Shown one piece after another: positions 19,722-30,444 of a stretch of DNA of 58,058 bases. Made by a program: the position numbers and the translations under genes. The stretch's first letter is position 1. Each line of letters starts with the position of its first letter. Origin of the DNA: Geobacillus proteiniphilus (GTDB lineage: Bacteria; Bacillota; Bacilli; Bacillales; Anoxybacillaceae); the NCBI RefSeq assembly GCF_001908025.1, contig NZ_MQMG01000017.1, positions 1 to 58,058 on the forward strand, read 5' to 3'. The notes beneath the pieces were generated by a model. That model was not told where the DNA came from and did not search any database. It was given only the letters and a program-made list of their open reading frames with translations.

Positions 19722-20090
19722 TTAAATAACTTCCGGAGCTAAAGAAATGATTTTCATGAAGTCTTTATCGCGCAATTCGCGGGCAACCGGTCCAAAAATA
19801 CGCGTGCCGCGCGGACTTTTGTCATCGCGGATGATGACGCAGGCGTTTTCGTCAAAACGGATGTACGAGCCGTCCGGACGGCGCACCCCGCGTTTCGTGC
19901 GGACAACAACCGCTTTAACGACTTGACCTTTTTTAACAACGCCACCTGGTGTCGCATCTTTGACCGTCGCCACAACGACGTCACCGATGTTCGCATAGCG
20001 GCGGCCCGAACCTCCGAGCACTTTAATGACAAGCACTTCACGTGCACCAGAGTTATCAGCTACTTTTAAGCGAGATTCTTGTTGAATCAT
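19722..20090 (-). CDS. rplN: 50S ribosomal protein L14
   Basis: L14 (122 residues) forms part of intersubunit bridges B5 and B8. It starts [39 protein letters not shown] and [15 protein letters not shown] are canonical. AGGAGG precedes the ATG at 20090. Confidence 0.97.
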
Positions 20091-20139
20091 CGACGAAACC
20101 TCCTTTCGGAATTATCTCTCCGACCTAAGCGAAGAACGA

Positions 20140-20403
20140 TTACAGAACAACCGCTTTTTCGATGACTTCCACTAAGCGGAAGCGTTTTGTGGCCGACAGC
20201 GGGCGAGTTTCCATAATTTTTACGATATCGCCGACTTTAGCGATGTTATGTTCATCATGCGCTTTATATTTTTTCGAATATTTCACGCGTTTGCCGTACA
20301 GCGGATGTTTTTTGTACGTTTCGACCAACACGGTGATCGTTTTGTCCATTTTGTCCGATACAACCCGCCCAACGTACACTTTGCGTTGATTGCGTTGGCT
20401 CAT
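20140..20403 (-). CDS. rpsQ: 30S ribosomal protein S17
   Basis: S17 (87 residues) is a primary 16S-binding OB-fold protein. [20 protein letters not shown] is characteristic. AGGAGG precedes the ATG at 20403. It lies in the spc part of the cluster between rpmC and rplN. Confidence 0.97.
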   Translation of the reverse strand: MSQRNQRKVYVGRVVSDKMDKTITVLVETYKKHPLYGKRVKYSKKYKAHDEHNIAKVGDIVKIMETRPLSATKRFRLVEVIEKAVVL

Positions 20404-20429
20404 TCCACAAACCTCCTCTCAAACACACA

Positions 20430-20630
20430 TTATTTATTGGCAGCGAGCTCACGTTCGCGAATGATCGTTTTCATGCGGGCGATGTCTTTGCGCACTTGGC
20501 GGATGCGCGCCGTGTTTTCCAATTGACCTGTGGCCAGTTGGAAGCGAAGGTTGAACAATTCTTCCTTCAATGCTTTAATTTTTTGTTCGATTTCGGCAGT
20601 GGTCAACTCACGGATTTCTTTCGCTTTCAT
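20430..20630 (-). CDS. rpmC: 50S ribosomal protein L29
   Basis: L29 (66 residues) is a two-helix protein at the tunnel exit, where SRP and trigger factor dock. The start is [40 protein letters not shown] is the family signature. Its ATG overlaps the rplP stop by one base (TAATG). Confidence 0.97.
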   Translation of the reverse strand: MKAKEIRELTTAEIEQKIKALKEELFNLRFQLATGQLENTARIRQVRKDIARMKTIIRERELAANK

Positions 20631-21055
20631 TACGCTTCACCACCAGTTTCTTCACGTTTTACAAATTTGCATTTGATCGGAAGTTTGTGAGAAGCGAGAC
20701 GCAATGCTTCACGTGCCACTTCCTCAGAAACACCACCCACTTCAAACATCACTTTGCCCGGTTTGACAACGGCGACCCAGCCTTCCGGCGCCCCTTTACC
20801 GGAACCCATCCGCACTTCAAGCGGTTTTGCCGTATACGGTTTGGAAGGGAAAATGCGGATCCATACTTTCCCGCCCCGTCTCATGTAACGGGTCATCGCC
20901 CGACGGGCTGCTTCGATTTGCCGGTTCGTAATCCAAGCTGATTCTAATGCTTGCAACCCAAATTCACCGAAATGAACTTCCGTGCCGCCTTTCGCCCGGC
21001 CTTTCATCCGTCCGCGATGTTCACGGCGATATTTGACGCGTTTTGGCATTAACAT
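20630..21055 (-). CDS. rplP: 50S ribosomal protein L16
   Basis: L16 (141 residues) organises the A-site region of the 50S. It starts [34 protein letters not shown] contains the conserved arginine hydroxylated in some bacteria. ATG 21055 follows AAGGAGG at 9 bases; it is the family-typical start (MLLPKRV in B. subtilis). Confidence 0.97.
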   Translation of the reverse strand: MLMPKRVKYRREHRGRMKGRAKGGTEVHFGEFGLQALESAWITNRQIEAARRAMTRYMRRGGKVWIRIFPSKPYTAKPLEVRMGSGKGAPEGWVAVVKPGKVMFEVGGVSEEVAREALRLASHKLPIKCKFVKREETGGEA

Positions 21056-21057
21056 GA

Positions 21058-21714
21058 TTATTTTCCTCCTTCCTCAGCTTTTTTCTTGGTCGGAAGGACT
21101 TCTCCACGATAAATCCATACTTTCACGCCGATTTTTCCGTACGTCGTATCCGCTTCTGCTGTTCCATAGTCAATGTCAGCGCGCAACGTATGGAGTGGAA
21201 CCGTCCCTTCGCTGTAATGCTCCGAACGAGCGATGTCAGCCCCGCCTAAACGGCCGGATACCATCGTTTTGATTCCTTTCGCCCCAGCGCGCATCGCACG
21301 TTGGATCGCTTGTTTTTGCGCCCGACGGAACGATACGCGGTTTTCAAGCTGACGAGCGATATTTTCAGCAACAAGACGTGCATCCAAGTCCGGTTTTTTG
21401 ATTTCTACAATGTTGATATGGACGCGTTTACCGGTCAATTGTGCGAGCGCTTTACGGAGCGCTTCCACTTCCGAACCGCCTTTCCCGATGACCATGCCCG
21501 GTTTGGCGGTATGGATCGTTACGTTGACGCGGTTGGCTGCCCGTTCAATCTCCACGCGGGAGACGGCCGCGTCTTGCAGGCGTTTGCTAATGTATTCACG
21601 GATTTTCAAGTCTTCGTGCAACAGATCTGCATAGTCTTTTTCCGCATACCATCTTGATTCCCAGTCACGAATGATGCCGATGCGCAGACCGATCGGGTTG
21701 ACCTTTTGACCCAC
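21058..21714 (-). CDS. rpsC: 30S ribosomal protein S3
   Basis: S3 (218 residues) forms part of the mRNA entry tunnel. It has an N-terminal KH domain with the GKGG motif ([17 protein letters not shown]) and a C-terminal S3 domain. The start is GTG 21714, 7-8 bases after GGAGGG, giving [13 protein letters not shown]. Confidence 0.97.
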   Translation of the reverse strand: MGQKVNPIGLRIGIIRDWESRWYAEKDYADLLHEDLKIREYISKRLQDAAVSRVEIERAANRVNVTIHTAKPGMVIGKGGSEVEALRKALAQLTGKRVHINIVEIKKPDLDARLVAENIARQLENRVSFRRAQKQAIQRAMRAGAKGIKTMVSGRLGGADIARSEHYSEGTVPLHTLRADIDYGTAEADTTYGKIGVKVWIYRGEVLPTKKKAEEGGK

Positions 21715-21717
21715 GGA

Positions 21718-22059
21718 TTATCCCTCCTTCTTTTCTGAAACGACGATCGTAATATGGCTTGTGCGTTTGTTAATGGCGCTTGCCCGTCCCATGGCGCGCG
21801 GACGGAAACGTTTCAGCGTCGGGCCTTCGTCGACATACGCTTGAGTGATGACCAAGTTGTTGACGTCCATGTCATAGTTGTGTTCAGCGTTGGCAACTGC
21901 CGATTTCAACACTTTCTCAATGATTGGGGAAGCCGCTTTTGGCGTATGGCGCAAAATGGCGAACGCTTCGCCCACTTCTTTCCCGCGAATCAAATCAATG
22001 ACTAAGCGCGCTTTACGAGGAGCGATGCGAACGGTTCTCGCAACAGCTTTAGCTTGCAT
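21718..22059 (-). CDS. rplV: 50S ribosomal protein L22
   Basis: L22 (113 residues) extends a beta-hairpin into the exit tunnel. The hairpin loop [20 protein letters not shown] looks wild type; changes there cause macrolide resistance in other bacteria. AGGAGG precedes the ATG at 22059. Confidence 0.97.
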   Translation of the reverse strand: MQAKAVARTVRIAPRKARLVIDLIRGKEVGEAFAILRHTPKAASPIIEKVLKSAVANAEHNYDMDVNNLVITQAYVDEGPTLKRFRPRAMGRASAINKRTSHITIVVSEKKEG

Positions 22060-22077
22060 ATCTAAAACCTCCTCTCA

Positions 22078-22356
22078 TTACCGTTTCGTTTTCTTGTCAT
22101 CGCCAGCATGGCCGCGGAACGTGCGCGTCGGCGCAAATTCACCGAGTTTGTGCCCGACCATGTCTTCCGTAATGTAGACCGGAACGTGTTTGCGGCCGTC
22201 GTACACCGCGATCGTATGCCCAACAAACTGCGGGAAGATCGTCGAACGGCGAGACCACGTTTTGATCACTTGTTTTTGCCCAGTTGCATTCAGTTTTTCG
22301 ATTTTTTTCATCAAATGCTCATCGCAAAACGGACCTTTTTTCAAGCTGCGACCCAT
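22078..22356 (-). CDS. rpsS: 30S ribosomal protein S19
   Basis: S19 (92 residues) lies in the 30S head next to S13. It starts [20 protein letters not shown], with the conserved [20 protein letters not shown]. Start ATG 22356 has GGGAGG upstream. Confidence 0.97.
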   Translation of the reverse strand: MGRSLKKGPFCDEHLMKKIEKLNATGQKQVIKTWSRRSTIFPQFVGHTIAVYDGRKHVPVYITEDMVGHKLGEFAPTRTFRGHAGDDKKTKR

Positions 22357-22389
22357 AAGTGAACCTCCCTTCTGAATTGCGCTCGTTCA

Positions 22390-23220
22390 TTATTTCTTGC
22401 GGCGACGGATGATGAATTTATCCGATTTGTTTTTCTTTTTGCGGGTTTTGTACCCAAGCGTCGGTTTGCCCCATGGCGTCATTGGCGACTTGCGTCCGAT
22501 TGGCGCTTTCCCTTCACCACCGCCGTGCGGGTGGTCAACCGGGTTCATAACCGAACCGCGAACTGTCGGACGAATCCCCAACCAGCGAGCTCGTCCTGCT
22601 TTCCCGATGTTGACAAGTTCGTGTTGCTCGTTGCCGACTTCACCAACCGTTGCGCGGCATTTGCCTAAAATCATGCGCACTTCGCCGGAAGCCAAACGAA
22701 CGATGACGTATTTTCCTTCTTTCCCGAGCACTTGCGCCGACGTACCAGCTGCACGCACCAATTGCCCGCCGCGGCCTGGTTTCAGCTCGATATTGTGAAC
22801 GAGCGTACCGACCGGGATGTTCTCAAGCGGAAGCGCATTGCCGATTTTAATGTCCGCATCTGGACCGGACATGATTTCCATGCCGACTTTCAAGTTTTTC
22901 GGCGCAATGATGTAGCGTTTTTCACCGTCTGCATAGTTGATGAGCGCGATGTTGGCGGAACGGTTCGGATCGTATTCAATCGTAGCAACGCGTCCCGGAA
23001 TTCCGTCTTTGTCGCGTTTAAAGTCGATAATCCGATATTGGCGTTTATGGCCGCCGCCTTGATGGCGCACCGTAATTTTCCCTTGATTGTTGCGGCCCGC
23101 CTTTTTCTTTAACGGAGCAAGCAACGATTTTTCCGGCTGATCCGTCGTAATTTCCGAGAAATCAAGCACCGTCATGCCGCGACGGCCGTTCGATGTCGGT
23201 TTGTACTTTTTGATCGCCAT
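22390..23220 (-). CDS. rplB: 50S ribosomal protein L2
   Basis: L2 (276 residues) is essential for subunit association and near the peptidyl transferase centre. The conserved histidine segment [19 protein letters not shown] is present near 222-240. The basic tail KFIIRRRKK is typical. GGAGGGACATTCCG precedes the ATG. Confidence 0.98.
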   Translation of the reverse strand: MAIKKYKPTSNGRRGMTVLDFSEITTDQPEKSLLAPLKKKAGRNNQGKITVRHQGGGHKRQYRIIDFKRDKDGIPGRVATIEYDPNRSANIALINYADGEKRYIIAPKNLKVGMEIMSGPDADIKIGNALPLENIPVGTLVHNIELKPGRGGQLVRAAGTSAQVLGKEGKYVIVRLASGEVRMILGKCRATVGEVGNEQHELVNIGKAGRARWLGIRPTVRGSVMNPVDHPHGGGEGKAPIGRKSPMTPWGKPTLGYKTRKKKNKSDKFIIRRRKK

Positions 23221-23249
23221 CGGAATGTCCCTCCTTCGTTGGTATAATG

Positions 23250-23537
23250 TTACACTTCAAACAGTTCGATCTCTTTGCTGTCCGGCGTCAGCGTTACGAT
23301 CGCTTTGCGGCGGCGGTTCGTATAGCCGCTGTAACGGCCGACGCGTTTGAATTTCCCTTTATAGTTCATAATGTTCACTTTAGCTACTTTAACGCCAAAA
23401 ATTTTCTCGACGGCGTCTTTCACTTCCGTCTTGTTCGCTTTGACGTCGACCTCAAACGTATATTTTTTTTGCCCGATCAAGTTCATTGTATTTTCCGTGA
23501 TGATGGGGCGCTTAATAATGTCGCGAGGGTCTTTCAT
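23250..23537 (-). CDS. rplW: 50S ribosomal protein L23
   Basis: L23 (95 residues) is a tunnel-exit protein and the docking site of trigger factor and SRP. It starts [20 protein letters not shown]. It overlaps the rplD stop by one base, so the two are probably translationally coupled. Confidence 0.97.
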   Translation of the reverse strand: MKDPRDIIKRPIITENTMNLIGQKKYTFEVDVKANKTEVKDAVEKIFGVKVAKVNIMNYKGKFKRVGRYSGYTNRRRKAIVTLTPDSKEIELFEV

Positions 23538-24160
23538 TATGCAAGCACCTCCTCTACTTTCTCCACGGCCGCCTTCGTAATGACGAGTTTGTCATGGTTG
23601 AGCACATCGAGCACATTGATGCCGTTGGCAGCAACCACTTTTACGCCCGGGATGTTGCGCGCCGACAGATATACATTCTCATTCAGCTCGTCGGTCACAA
23701 TAAGTGCTTTCCGATCCACTGCGAGATTGTTTAAAATTTTGACCATTTCTTTCGTCTTTGGTGCTTCGAGCGACAGTTGATCCAAGACTACAATCTCATT
23801 TTCCAGCACTTTTGACGATAGCGCTGATTTGATCGCCAAACGGCGAACTTTTTTCGGCAGTTTGTAGCTGTAGCTGCGCGGAACTGGACCAAAGACCGTA
23901 CCGCCGCCGCGCCATTGCGGAGCGCGAATCGAACCTTGACGGGCGCGTCCTGTCCCTTTTTGGCGCCATGGCTTACGACCGCCGCCGCTCACTTCAGCGC
24001 GGTTTTTCGTTTTATGCGTTCCTTGACGCATCGAGGCGCGTTGCATAATCACTGCTTCGAACAACACATGCTTATTCGGTTCAATCCCAAAAACGGCGTC
24101 GTTCAACTCGATTTCGCCGACCATCTGACCGTTTTGGTTGTATAATGCTACTTTTGGCAT
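23537..24160 (-). CDS. rplD: 50S ribosomal protein L4
   Basis: L4 (207 residues) has a globular part and a tunnel loop ([20 protein letters not shown]) near 66-85. In enteric bacteria it autoregulates the S10 operon; whether it does so here cannot be told. AAAGGAGG precedes ATG 24160. Confidence 0.97.
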   Translation of the reverse strand: MPKVALYNQNGQMVGEIELNDAVFGIEPNKHVLFEAVIMQRASMRQGTHKTKNRAEVSGGGRKPWRQKGTGRARQGSIRAPQWRGGGTVFGPVPRSYSYKLPKKVRRLAIKSALSSKVLENEIVVLDQLSLEAPKTKEMVKILNNLAVDRKALIVTDELNENVYLSARNIPGVKVVAANGINVLDVLNHDKLVITKAAVEKVEEVLA

Positions 24161-24189
24161 TACGTAGTTCCTCCTTTCTTGGCCGAATG

Positions 24190-24831
24190 TTATTTCGCCT
24201 TCTTCGCCGCTTTCACGGCGCTTTTGACGATGACTAAGCCTTTTCTCGGACCCGGCACATTGCCTTTAATGAGCAGCAAGTTGCGCTCCGGATCCACTTT
24301 GACGATTTTCAAGTTTTGGATCGTGACGCGCTCACCACCCATGCGGCCCGGCAAGTTTTTCGTTTTGAAAACGCGGTTAGGCGCGATGGACCCCATCGAA
24401 CCCGGACGGCGATGGTAACGGGAACCGTGAGCCATTGGCCCGCGCGATTGACCGTGGCGTTTGATCGCGCCTTGGAAGCCTTTCCCCTTGGAAATGCCCG
24501 TGACATCGACGATGTCGCCTTCGCTGAAAATGTCAACTTTCACTTCTTGGCCCACTTCGTATTCATGAATGTTGGCGCCGCGGATTTCACGAATGAAGCG
24601 CTTAGGTGCCGTATTTGCTTTGGCAGCATGGCCAATTTGCGGTTTATTGGCGCGTTTTTCGCTAATATCCTCAAAACCTAATTGGATCGCTTCGTAACCG
24701 TCATTTTCGATCGTTTTCTTTTGCAGGACGACGTTCGGCGTCGCATGGATGACGGTTACCGGAATCAAATCGCCGTTTTCCGCAAATACTTGCGTCATAC
24801 CGATCTTTCTTCCTAAGATTCCTTTCGTCAT
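24190..24831 (-). CDS. rplC: 50S ribosomal protein L3
   Basis: L3 (213 residues) is an early 50S assembly protein whose loop reaches the peptidyl transferase centre. It starts [40 protein letters not shown] is the conserved loop. AGGAGGTG precedes the ATG. Confidence 0.97.
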   Translation of the reverse strand: MTKGILGRKIGMTQVFAENGDLIPVTVIHATPNVVLQKKTIENDGYEAIQLGFEDISEKRANKPQIGHAAKANTAPKRFIREIRGANIHEYEVGQEVKVDIFSEGDIVDVTGISKGKGFQGAIKRHGQSRGPMAHGSRYHRRPGSMGSIAPNRVFKTKNLPGRMGGERVTIQNLKIVKVDPERNLLLIKGNVPGPRKGLVIVKSAVKAAKKAK

Positions 24832-24851
24832 TTGTCACACCTCCTAGTCGA

Positions 24852-25181
<330 letters not shown>

Positions 25182-25218
25182 CTATTTTGAAAATAGACTT
25201 CTCCACGGAAATTTCCTG

Positions 25219-25248
25219 CACACCGCCGTGGCAAAGCGGCCGGGTGTG
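25219..25248 (-). ncRNA. Hairpin in the rpsJ (S10 operon) leader
   Basis: CACACC (25243-25248 on the minus strand) pairs with GGTGTG (25219-25224), with an inner GCCG/CGGC stem separated by a two-base bulge. A second small palindrome (GGAAATTTCC) follows toward rpsJ. It lies in the roughly 125-base 5' UTR; I do not recognise a named leader class. Confidence 0.5.
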
Positions 25249-25292
25249 TCAGCAACCTTCCGCTTCATCGCAGTCAAAGACCAACATTTGAT

Positions 25293-25321
25293 ATTATACT
25301 GGTATGTAAGCGAGATTGCAA
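25293..25321 (-). promoter_or_regulatory. Sigma-A promoter of the S10 cluster
   Basis: TTGCAA (25316-25321), a 17-base spacer and the consensus TATAAT (25293-25298) on the minus strand. It lies between the tuf terminator and rpsJ, in the expected place. Confidence 0.88.
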
Positions 25322-25413
25322 GTGATTTCTTCGCTTTTCCCACACTTCTTCTATTATACATAGCTGCCATCCCGTTTTCAACACGGCCGCCAATCAGACA
25401 GTCAAGATGGCAT

Positions 25414-25451
25414 CAAAAAAAAGGATGTCCATTGCTGGACACCCTTTTTTG
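25414..25451 (-). terminator. Intrinsic terminator of the str operon (after tuf)
   Basis: On the minus strand GGGTGTCCAGC/GCAATGGACATCC form a stem followed by TTTTTTTTG. It is 7 bases past the tuf stop and separates the str and S10 units. Confidence 0.92.
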
Positions 25452-25457
25452 CCGCGA

Positions 25458-26645
25458 TTACTCGATGATTTCCGATACAGAGCCGGCGCCAACCGTACGG
25501 CCGCCTTCGCGGATCGAGAATTTCGTACCTTCTTCGATCGCAATCGGGGCGATCAGTTCAACCGTCATTTCAACGTTGTCGCCAGGCATAACCATTTCGA
25601 CGCCTTCCGGAAGCGTGATAATGCCCGTTACGTCCGTCGTACGGAAGTAGAATTGCGGACGGTAGTTCGAGAAGAACGGAGTATGGCGTCCGCCTTCTTC
25701 TTTCGTCAGGACGTATACTTGCGCTTTGAATTTCGTGTGCGGCGTGATCGAACCAGGTTTCGCCAACACTTGGCCGCGCTCGACTTCATCGCGCGATACG
25801 CCGCGGAGAAGCGCACCGATGTTGTCGCCGGCTTCCGCTTGGTCGAGAAGTTTGCGGAACATTTCTACACCCGTAACGGTCGTCGTTTTCGGCTCATCCG
25901 ACAAACCGATGATTTCAACCGGGTCGCCAACTTTCAACGTACCGCGTTCAACACGGCCTGTTGCAACCGTACCGCGGCCCGTGATCGAGAAGACGTCCTC
26001 GATTGGCATCATGAACGGTTTGTCCACTTCACGTTGCGGCGTCGGGATGTATTCGTCAACCGCATTCATCAGTTCAATGATTTTTTCTTCCCATTGCGGG
26101 TCGCCTTCAAGCGCTTTTAATGCCGAACCTTTGATGACCGGCACTTCATCGCCCGGGAAGTCGTATTCAGAGAGAAGATCGCGAACTTCCATTTCAACAA
26201 GTTCAAGCAATTCTTCGTCGTCCACCATGTCGCATTTGTTCAAGAATACAACGATGTACGGAACACCGACTTGGCGGGAGAGAAGAATGTGTTCGCGCGT
26301 TTGCGGCATCGGACCGTCAGCCGCCGATACAACAAGGATTGCGCCGTCCATTTGCGCCGCGCCCGTGATCATGTTTTTGACGTAGTCAGCGTGGCCCGGG
26401 CAGTCAACGTGCGCATAGTGGCGAGCATCTGTTTCATACTCGACGTGCGCCGTCGAAATCGTAATCCCGCGTTCACGCTCTTCCGGAGCAGCGTCGATTT
26501 GGTCGTACGCTTTTGCTTCGGCTTTCCCTTGTTTCGCCAAAACCGTCGTGATCGCAGCTGTCAACGTCGTTTTCCCGTGGTCAACGTGGCCGATCGTGCC
26601 AATGTTGACGTGCGGTTTCGTGCGCTCAAATTTCGCTTTAGCCAT
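25458..26645 (-). CDS. tuf: Elongation factor Tu
   Basis: EF-Tu (395 residues) delivers aminoacyl-tRNA to the ribosome. G1 is GHVDHGKT at 19-26, then DCPGH near 81-85 and NKCDMVDD near 136. H85 of the catalytic centre is in place. AAGGAGG precedes the ATG. It is the last gene of the str operon and is separated from fusA by 128 bp that hold a long perfect hairpin. A single tuf copy is typical of Bacillus-group genomes. Confidence 0.99.
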   Translation of the reverse strand: MAKAKFERTKPHVNIGTIGHVDHGKTTLTAAITTVLAKQGKAEAKAYDQIDAAPEERERGITISTAHVEYETDARHYAHVDCPGHADYVKNMITGAAQMDGAILVVSAADGPMPQTREHILLSRQVGVPYIVVFLNKCDMVDDEELLELVEMEVRDLLSEYDFPGDEVPVIKGSALKALEGDPQWEEKIIELMNAVDEYIPTPQREVDKPFMMPIEDVFSITGRGTVATGRVERGTLKVGDPVEIIGLSDEPKTTTVTGVEMFRKLLDQAEAGDNIGALLRGVSRDEVERGQVLAKPGSITPHTKFKAQVYVLTKEEGGRHTPFFSNYRPQFYFRTTDVTGIITLPEGVEMVMPGDNVEMTVELIAPIAIEEGTKFSIREGGRTVGAGSVSEIIE

Positions 26646-26704
26646 GAGAGATATCCTCCTTAAAAGTAAGATATGAATTTATATGGTTAGGTAAGTATAG
26701 GATG

Positions 26705-26727
26705 CTTGGGAACAAAATGTTCCCAAG
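26705..26727 (-). repeat. Perfect 10-bp hairpin between fusA and tuf
   Basis: CTTGGGAACA and TGTTCCCAAG pair exactly around a 3-base loop. No T-run follows, so it is not an intrinsic terminator. It probably stabilises or delimits processed tuf mRNA; that is inference. Confidence 0.8.
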
Positions 26728-26773
26728 TCGTACTTACATAAGTATTTATAGCGAAACTAGCAAGAGAAATCAA

Positions 26774-28852
26774 TTATTCGCCTTTATTTTTTTTGATAAT
26801 TTCATCGGCGATGTTTTTCGGAACTTCTTCATAGTGGTCAAACACCATCGAGAACGTTCCGCGTCCTTGCGTGTTCGAACGGAGCGATGTCGCATAACCG
26901 AACATTTCAGCCAGCGGCACCATCGCCCGGACGACTTGGGCGTTGCCGCGCGCTTCCATCCCCTCGATGCGGCCGCGACGGGACGTGATGTCGCCCATGA
27001 TATCACCGAGGTACTCTTCAGGGATGACGACTTCGACTTTCATGATCGGTTCCAAAAGAACCGGATCGCACTTCGTCGCGGCGTTTTTCAATGCCAAGGA
27101 AGCAGCGATTTTGAACGCCATTTCGCTCGAGTCGACATCGTGGTACGATCCGTCAAACAGTTTCGCTTTAATGTCGACAACCGGATAGCCGGCTAAGACG
27201 CCGTTTTGCATCGCTTCTTCCAATCCAGCTTGGACGGCCGGCACATACTCTTTCGGAACAACCCCACCGACGATGGCGTTCTCGAATTCGAAGCCTTTGC
27301 CGCGCTCGTTCGGCGAGAATTCGATCCAAACGTGGCCGTATTGACCGCGGCCGCCGGATTGACGGATGAATTTGCCTTCGACTTGCGCTGATTTGCGGAA
27401 CGTTTCGCGGTAGGCAACTTGCGGCGCCCCGACGTTCGCTTCGACTTTGAATTCACGGCGCATCCGGTCGACGATGATGTCAAGATGCAACTCGCCCATC
27501 CCGGAGATGATCGTTTGTCCCGTTTCCGGGTCGGTGTGAGCGCGGAAAGTCGGGTCTTCTTCTTGCAATTTTTGCAGCGCTTGGCTCATTTTGTCTTGGT
27601 CGGCTTTCGACTTCGGCTCGATCGCCACCGAAATGACCGGTTCTGGGAATTGCATCGACTCTAAAATGACAGGATGCTTCTCATCACATAGAGTATCACC
27701 GGTCGTCGTATCTTTTAAACCTACCGCTGCGGCAATATCACCGGCATAGACTTTCGAAATTTCTTGACGGTGGTTCGCGTGCATTTGCAACAAGCGGCCG
27801 ATCCGTTCGCGCTTCCCTTTCGTCGTGTTCATCACATATGAACCGGAATCAAGCGTTCCAGAGTAGACGCGAATGAACGTCAATTTCCCGACATACGGGT
27901 CAGTCATGATTTTAAATGCCAAAGCGGCAAACGGAGCGTCGTCGCTTGCTTCGCGTGTCACTTCTTCTTCGGTATCCGGAACGACGCCGCGAATCGCCGG
28001 GATGTCAACCGGAGACGGCAAGTAGTCGACAACGCCGTCAAGAAGCAGCTGAACACCTTTGTTTTTGAATGCCGAGCCGCAGAAGACCGGGAAGAATTCA
28101 ACGCTGATCGTCGCTTTGCGGATCGCGGCCTTCAGCTCTTCCGTCGTGATTTCTTCCCCTTCTAAATATTTCATCATTAATTCTTCGTCCAGCTCAGCGA
28201 CCGCCTCAATCAGCTTGTTATGGTACTCTTCTGCCATATCGCGGTATTCTTCCGGAATGTCAATGCGCTCAATGTTTTTGCCAAGCTCATCATGGTAATG
28301 GTACGCGCACATTTCAACCAAGTCGATAATGCCGGAGAATTGATCCTCAGAGCCGATCGGCAGCTGCACCGGATGGGCGTTCGCTTGCAGGCGGTCATGG
28401 AGCGTTTTCACCGAATACAAGAAATCGGCGCCGATTTTATCCATTTTGTTGACGAACACGATCCGCGGGACGCCATATGTCGTCGCTTGGCGCCAAACGG
28501 TTTCCGTTTGCGGTTCAACGCCCGATTGCGCGTCTAAGACCGTGATGGCCCCGTCCAATACGCGCAACGAACGCTCAACCTCGACCGTAAAGTCGACGTG
28601 CCCCGGCGTGTCGATGATGTTGATGCGATGGCCTTTCCATTGCGCCGTTGTCGCCGCCGACGTGATCGTAATTCCGCGCTCTTGTTCTTGTTCCATCCAG
28701 TCCATCGTTGCCGCGCCTTCATGCACTTCCCCGATTTTATGAACGCGGCCGGTATAGAACAAGATCCGTTCAGTCGTCGTCGTTTTCCCGGCGTCAATGT
28801 GCGCCATAATCCCTATGTTGCGAGTCTTTTCCAAGGAGAACTCTCTTGCCAT
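26774..28852 (-). CDS. fusA: Elongation factor G
   Basis: EF-G (692 residues) drives translocation and, with RRF, ribosome recycling. G1 is AHIDAGKT at about 17-24, then DTPGH near 82-86 and NKMDK near 136-140; domains II-V follow to the C-terminus. It starts [20 protein letters not shown] after GAAGGAG. It lies 180 bp after rpsG, a gap that carries two hairpins. Confidence 0.99.
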   Translation of the reverse strand: MAREFSLEKTRNIGIMAHIDAGKTTTTERILFYTGRVHKIGEVHEGAATMDWMEQEQERGITITSAATTAQWKGHRINIIDTPGHVDFTVEVERSLRVLDGAITVLDAQSGVEPQTETVWRQATTYGVPRIVFVNKMDKIGADFLYSVKTLHDRLQANAHPVQLPIGSEDQFSGIIDLVEMCAYHYHDELGKNIERIDIPEEYRDMAEEYHNKLIEAVAELDEELMMKYLEGEEITTEELKAAIRKATISVEFFPVFCGSAFKNKGVQLLLDGVVDYLPSPVDIPAIRGVVPDTEEEVTREASDDAPFAALAFKIMTDPYVGKLTFIRVYSGTLDSGSYVMNTTKGKRERIGRLLQMHANHRQEISKVYAGDIAAAVGLKDTTTGDTLCDEKHPVILESMQFPEPVISVAIEPKSKADQDKMSQALQKLQEEDPTFRAHTDPETGQTIISGMGELHLDIIVDRMRREFKVEANVGAPQVAYRETFRKSAQVEGKFIRQSGGRGQYGHVWIEFSPNERGKGFEFENAIVGGVVPKEYVPAVQAGLEEAMQNGVLAGYPVVDIKAKLFDGSYHDVDSSEMAFKIAASLALKNAATKCDPVLLEPIMKVEVVIPEEYLGDIMGDITSRRGRIEGMEARGNAQVVRAMVPLAEMFGYATSLRSNTQGRGTFSMVFDHYEEVPKNIADEIIKKNKGE

Positions 28853-28946
28853 AGTGGTTATTTTCTCCTTCCTTCAAATATGAAATATAAGTAGATGGCG
28901 CCGCCATCGATGGCGCAATCCCCTTGTCTTTGAAGTTGTCCGACGT

Positions 28947-28963
28947 GCGGCCGGAAAGGCCGC
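28947..28963 (-). repeat. Small GC-rich hairpin in the rpsG-fusA gap
   Basis: GCGGCC and GGCCGC pair around a 5-base loop (TTTCC on the minus strand). It has no T-run. Confidence 0.5.
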
Positions 28964-28976
28964 AATATATAGGAAG

Positions 28977-29013
28977 ATAGGTGAATAGGCAACCGCAGTG
29001 CCTTCTCACCTAT
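28977..29013 (-). repeat. Long hairpin between rpsG and fusA
   Basis: ATAGGTGAGAAGGCA (minus) pairs with TGCCTATTCACCTAT, 15 positions with two mismatches, around a 7-base loop. No T-run follows. Like the one before tuf, it sits between str operon genes and is probably an RNA-processing or stability element. Confidence 0.7.
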
Positions 29014-29032
29014 TTCCTTTAGGCGACGCTCC

Positions 29033-29539
<507 letters not shown>

Positions 29540-29542
29540 TCA

Positions 29543-30016
<474 letters not shown>

Positions 30017-30061
30017 TCATTGTTTATGCAAATAAAGGTTTTAGGGGAGAAAGGCAAAACG

Positions 30062-30310
30062 TTACCGAAGGATCGCCACCGCGGCCGCGCCGACTTGGAT
30101 TTTGCACGCCTTGCCAAGCTTTTTCATCGAATCGACTTTTGTGACCGGCACGTTTGCCTCATTGGCGGCGGCGGTCACTTTCTCGATGATCGGCAAGTCG
30201 GCATCCTCCGCCACGATCACTTCCGCTGCTTTCCCTTCCTTTAAAGCCCTTATCGTTTGTTTGGTTCCAATGACAATTTTTCCAGCCTGTAATACTTTTT
30301 CATAAGACAT
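30062..30310 (-). CDS. rplGB: L7Ae-family ribosomal protein (L7A-like, YbxF)
   Basis: This 82-residue kink-turn-binding protein corresponds to B. subtilis YbxF (RplGB). The sequence AGKIVIGTKQTIRALKEGKA is the family's RNA-binding start, and VIVAEDADLPIIEKV follows. It is the first gene of the str operon with a sigma-A promoter 45 bp upstream. Its ribosomal or regulatory role is not settled even in B. subtilis. Confidence 0.93.
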   Translation of the reverse strand: MSYEKVLQAGKIVIGTKQTIRALKEGKAAEVIVAEDADLPIIEKVTAAANEANVPVTKVDSMKKLGKACKIQVGAAAVAILR

Positions 30311-30354
30311 GTAACATATCCTCCAAAGTACCAGGTTGTTGGAACACCTTTATT

Positions 30355-30383
30355 AGACTACCATTTTCTTTGCCGATTGTCAA
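30355..30383 (-). promoter_or_regulatory. Sigma-A promoter of the str operon
   Basis: TTGACA (30378-30383), a 17-base spacer and TAGTCT (30355-30360) on the minus strand, ahead of rplGB-rpsL-rpsG-fusA-tuf. Confidence 0.8.
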
Positions 30384-30403
30384 CTGGATTTTTTATTTGG
30401 CAA

Positions 30404-30433
30404 TGGCCGGCCAAGGAGCGCCTTAGCCGGCCA
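30404..30433 (-). terminator. Stem-loop after rpoC, weak terminator
   Basis: TGGCCGGC pairs with GCCGGCCA across a 14-base loop that itself can pair (AAGGCGCTCCTT). Only TTGCC follows, then AAATAAAAAATCC. The missing T-run makes termination uncertain; it may limit or process rpoBC mRNA before the str promoter. Confidence 0.45.
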
Positions 30434-30444
30434 CTTGGTTCGCG

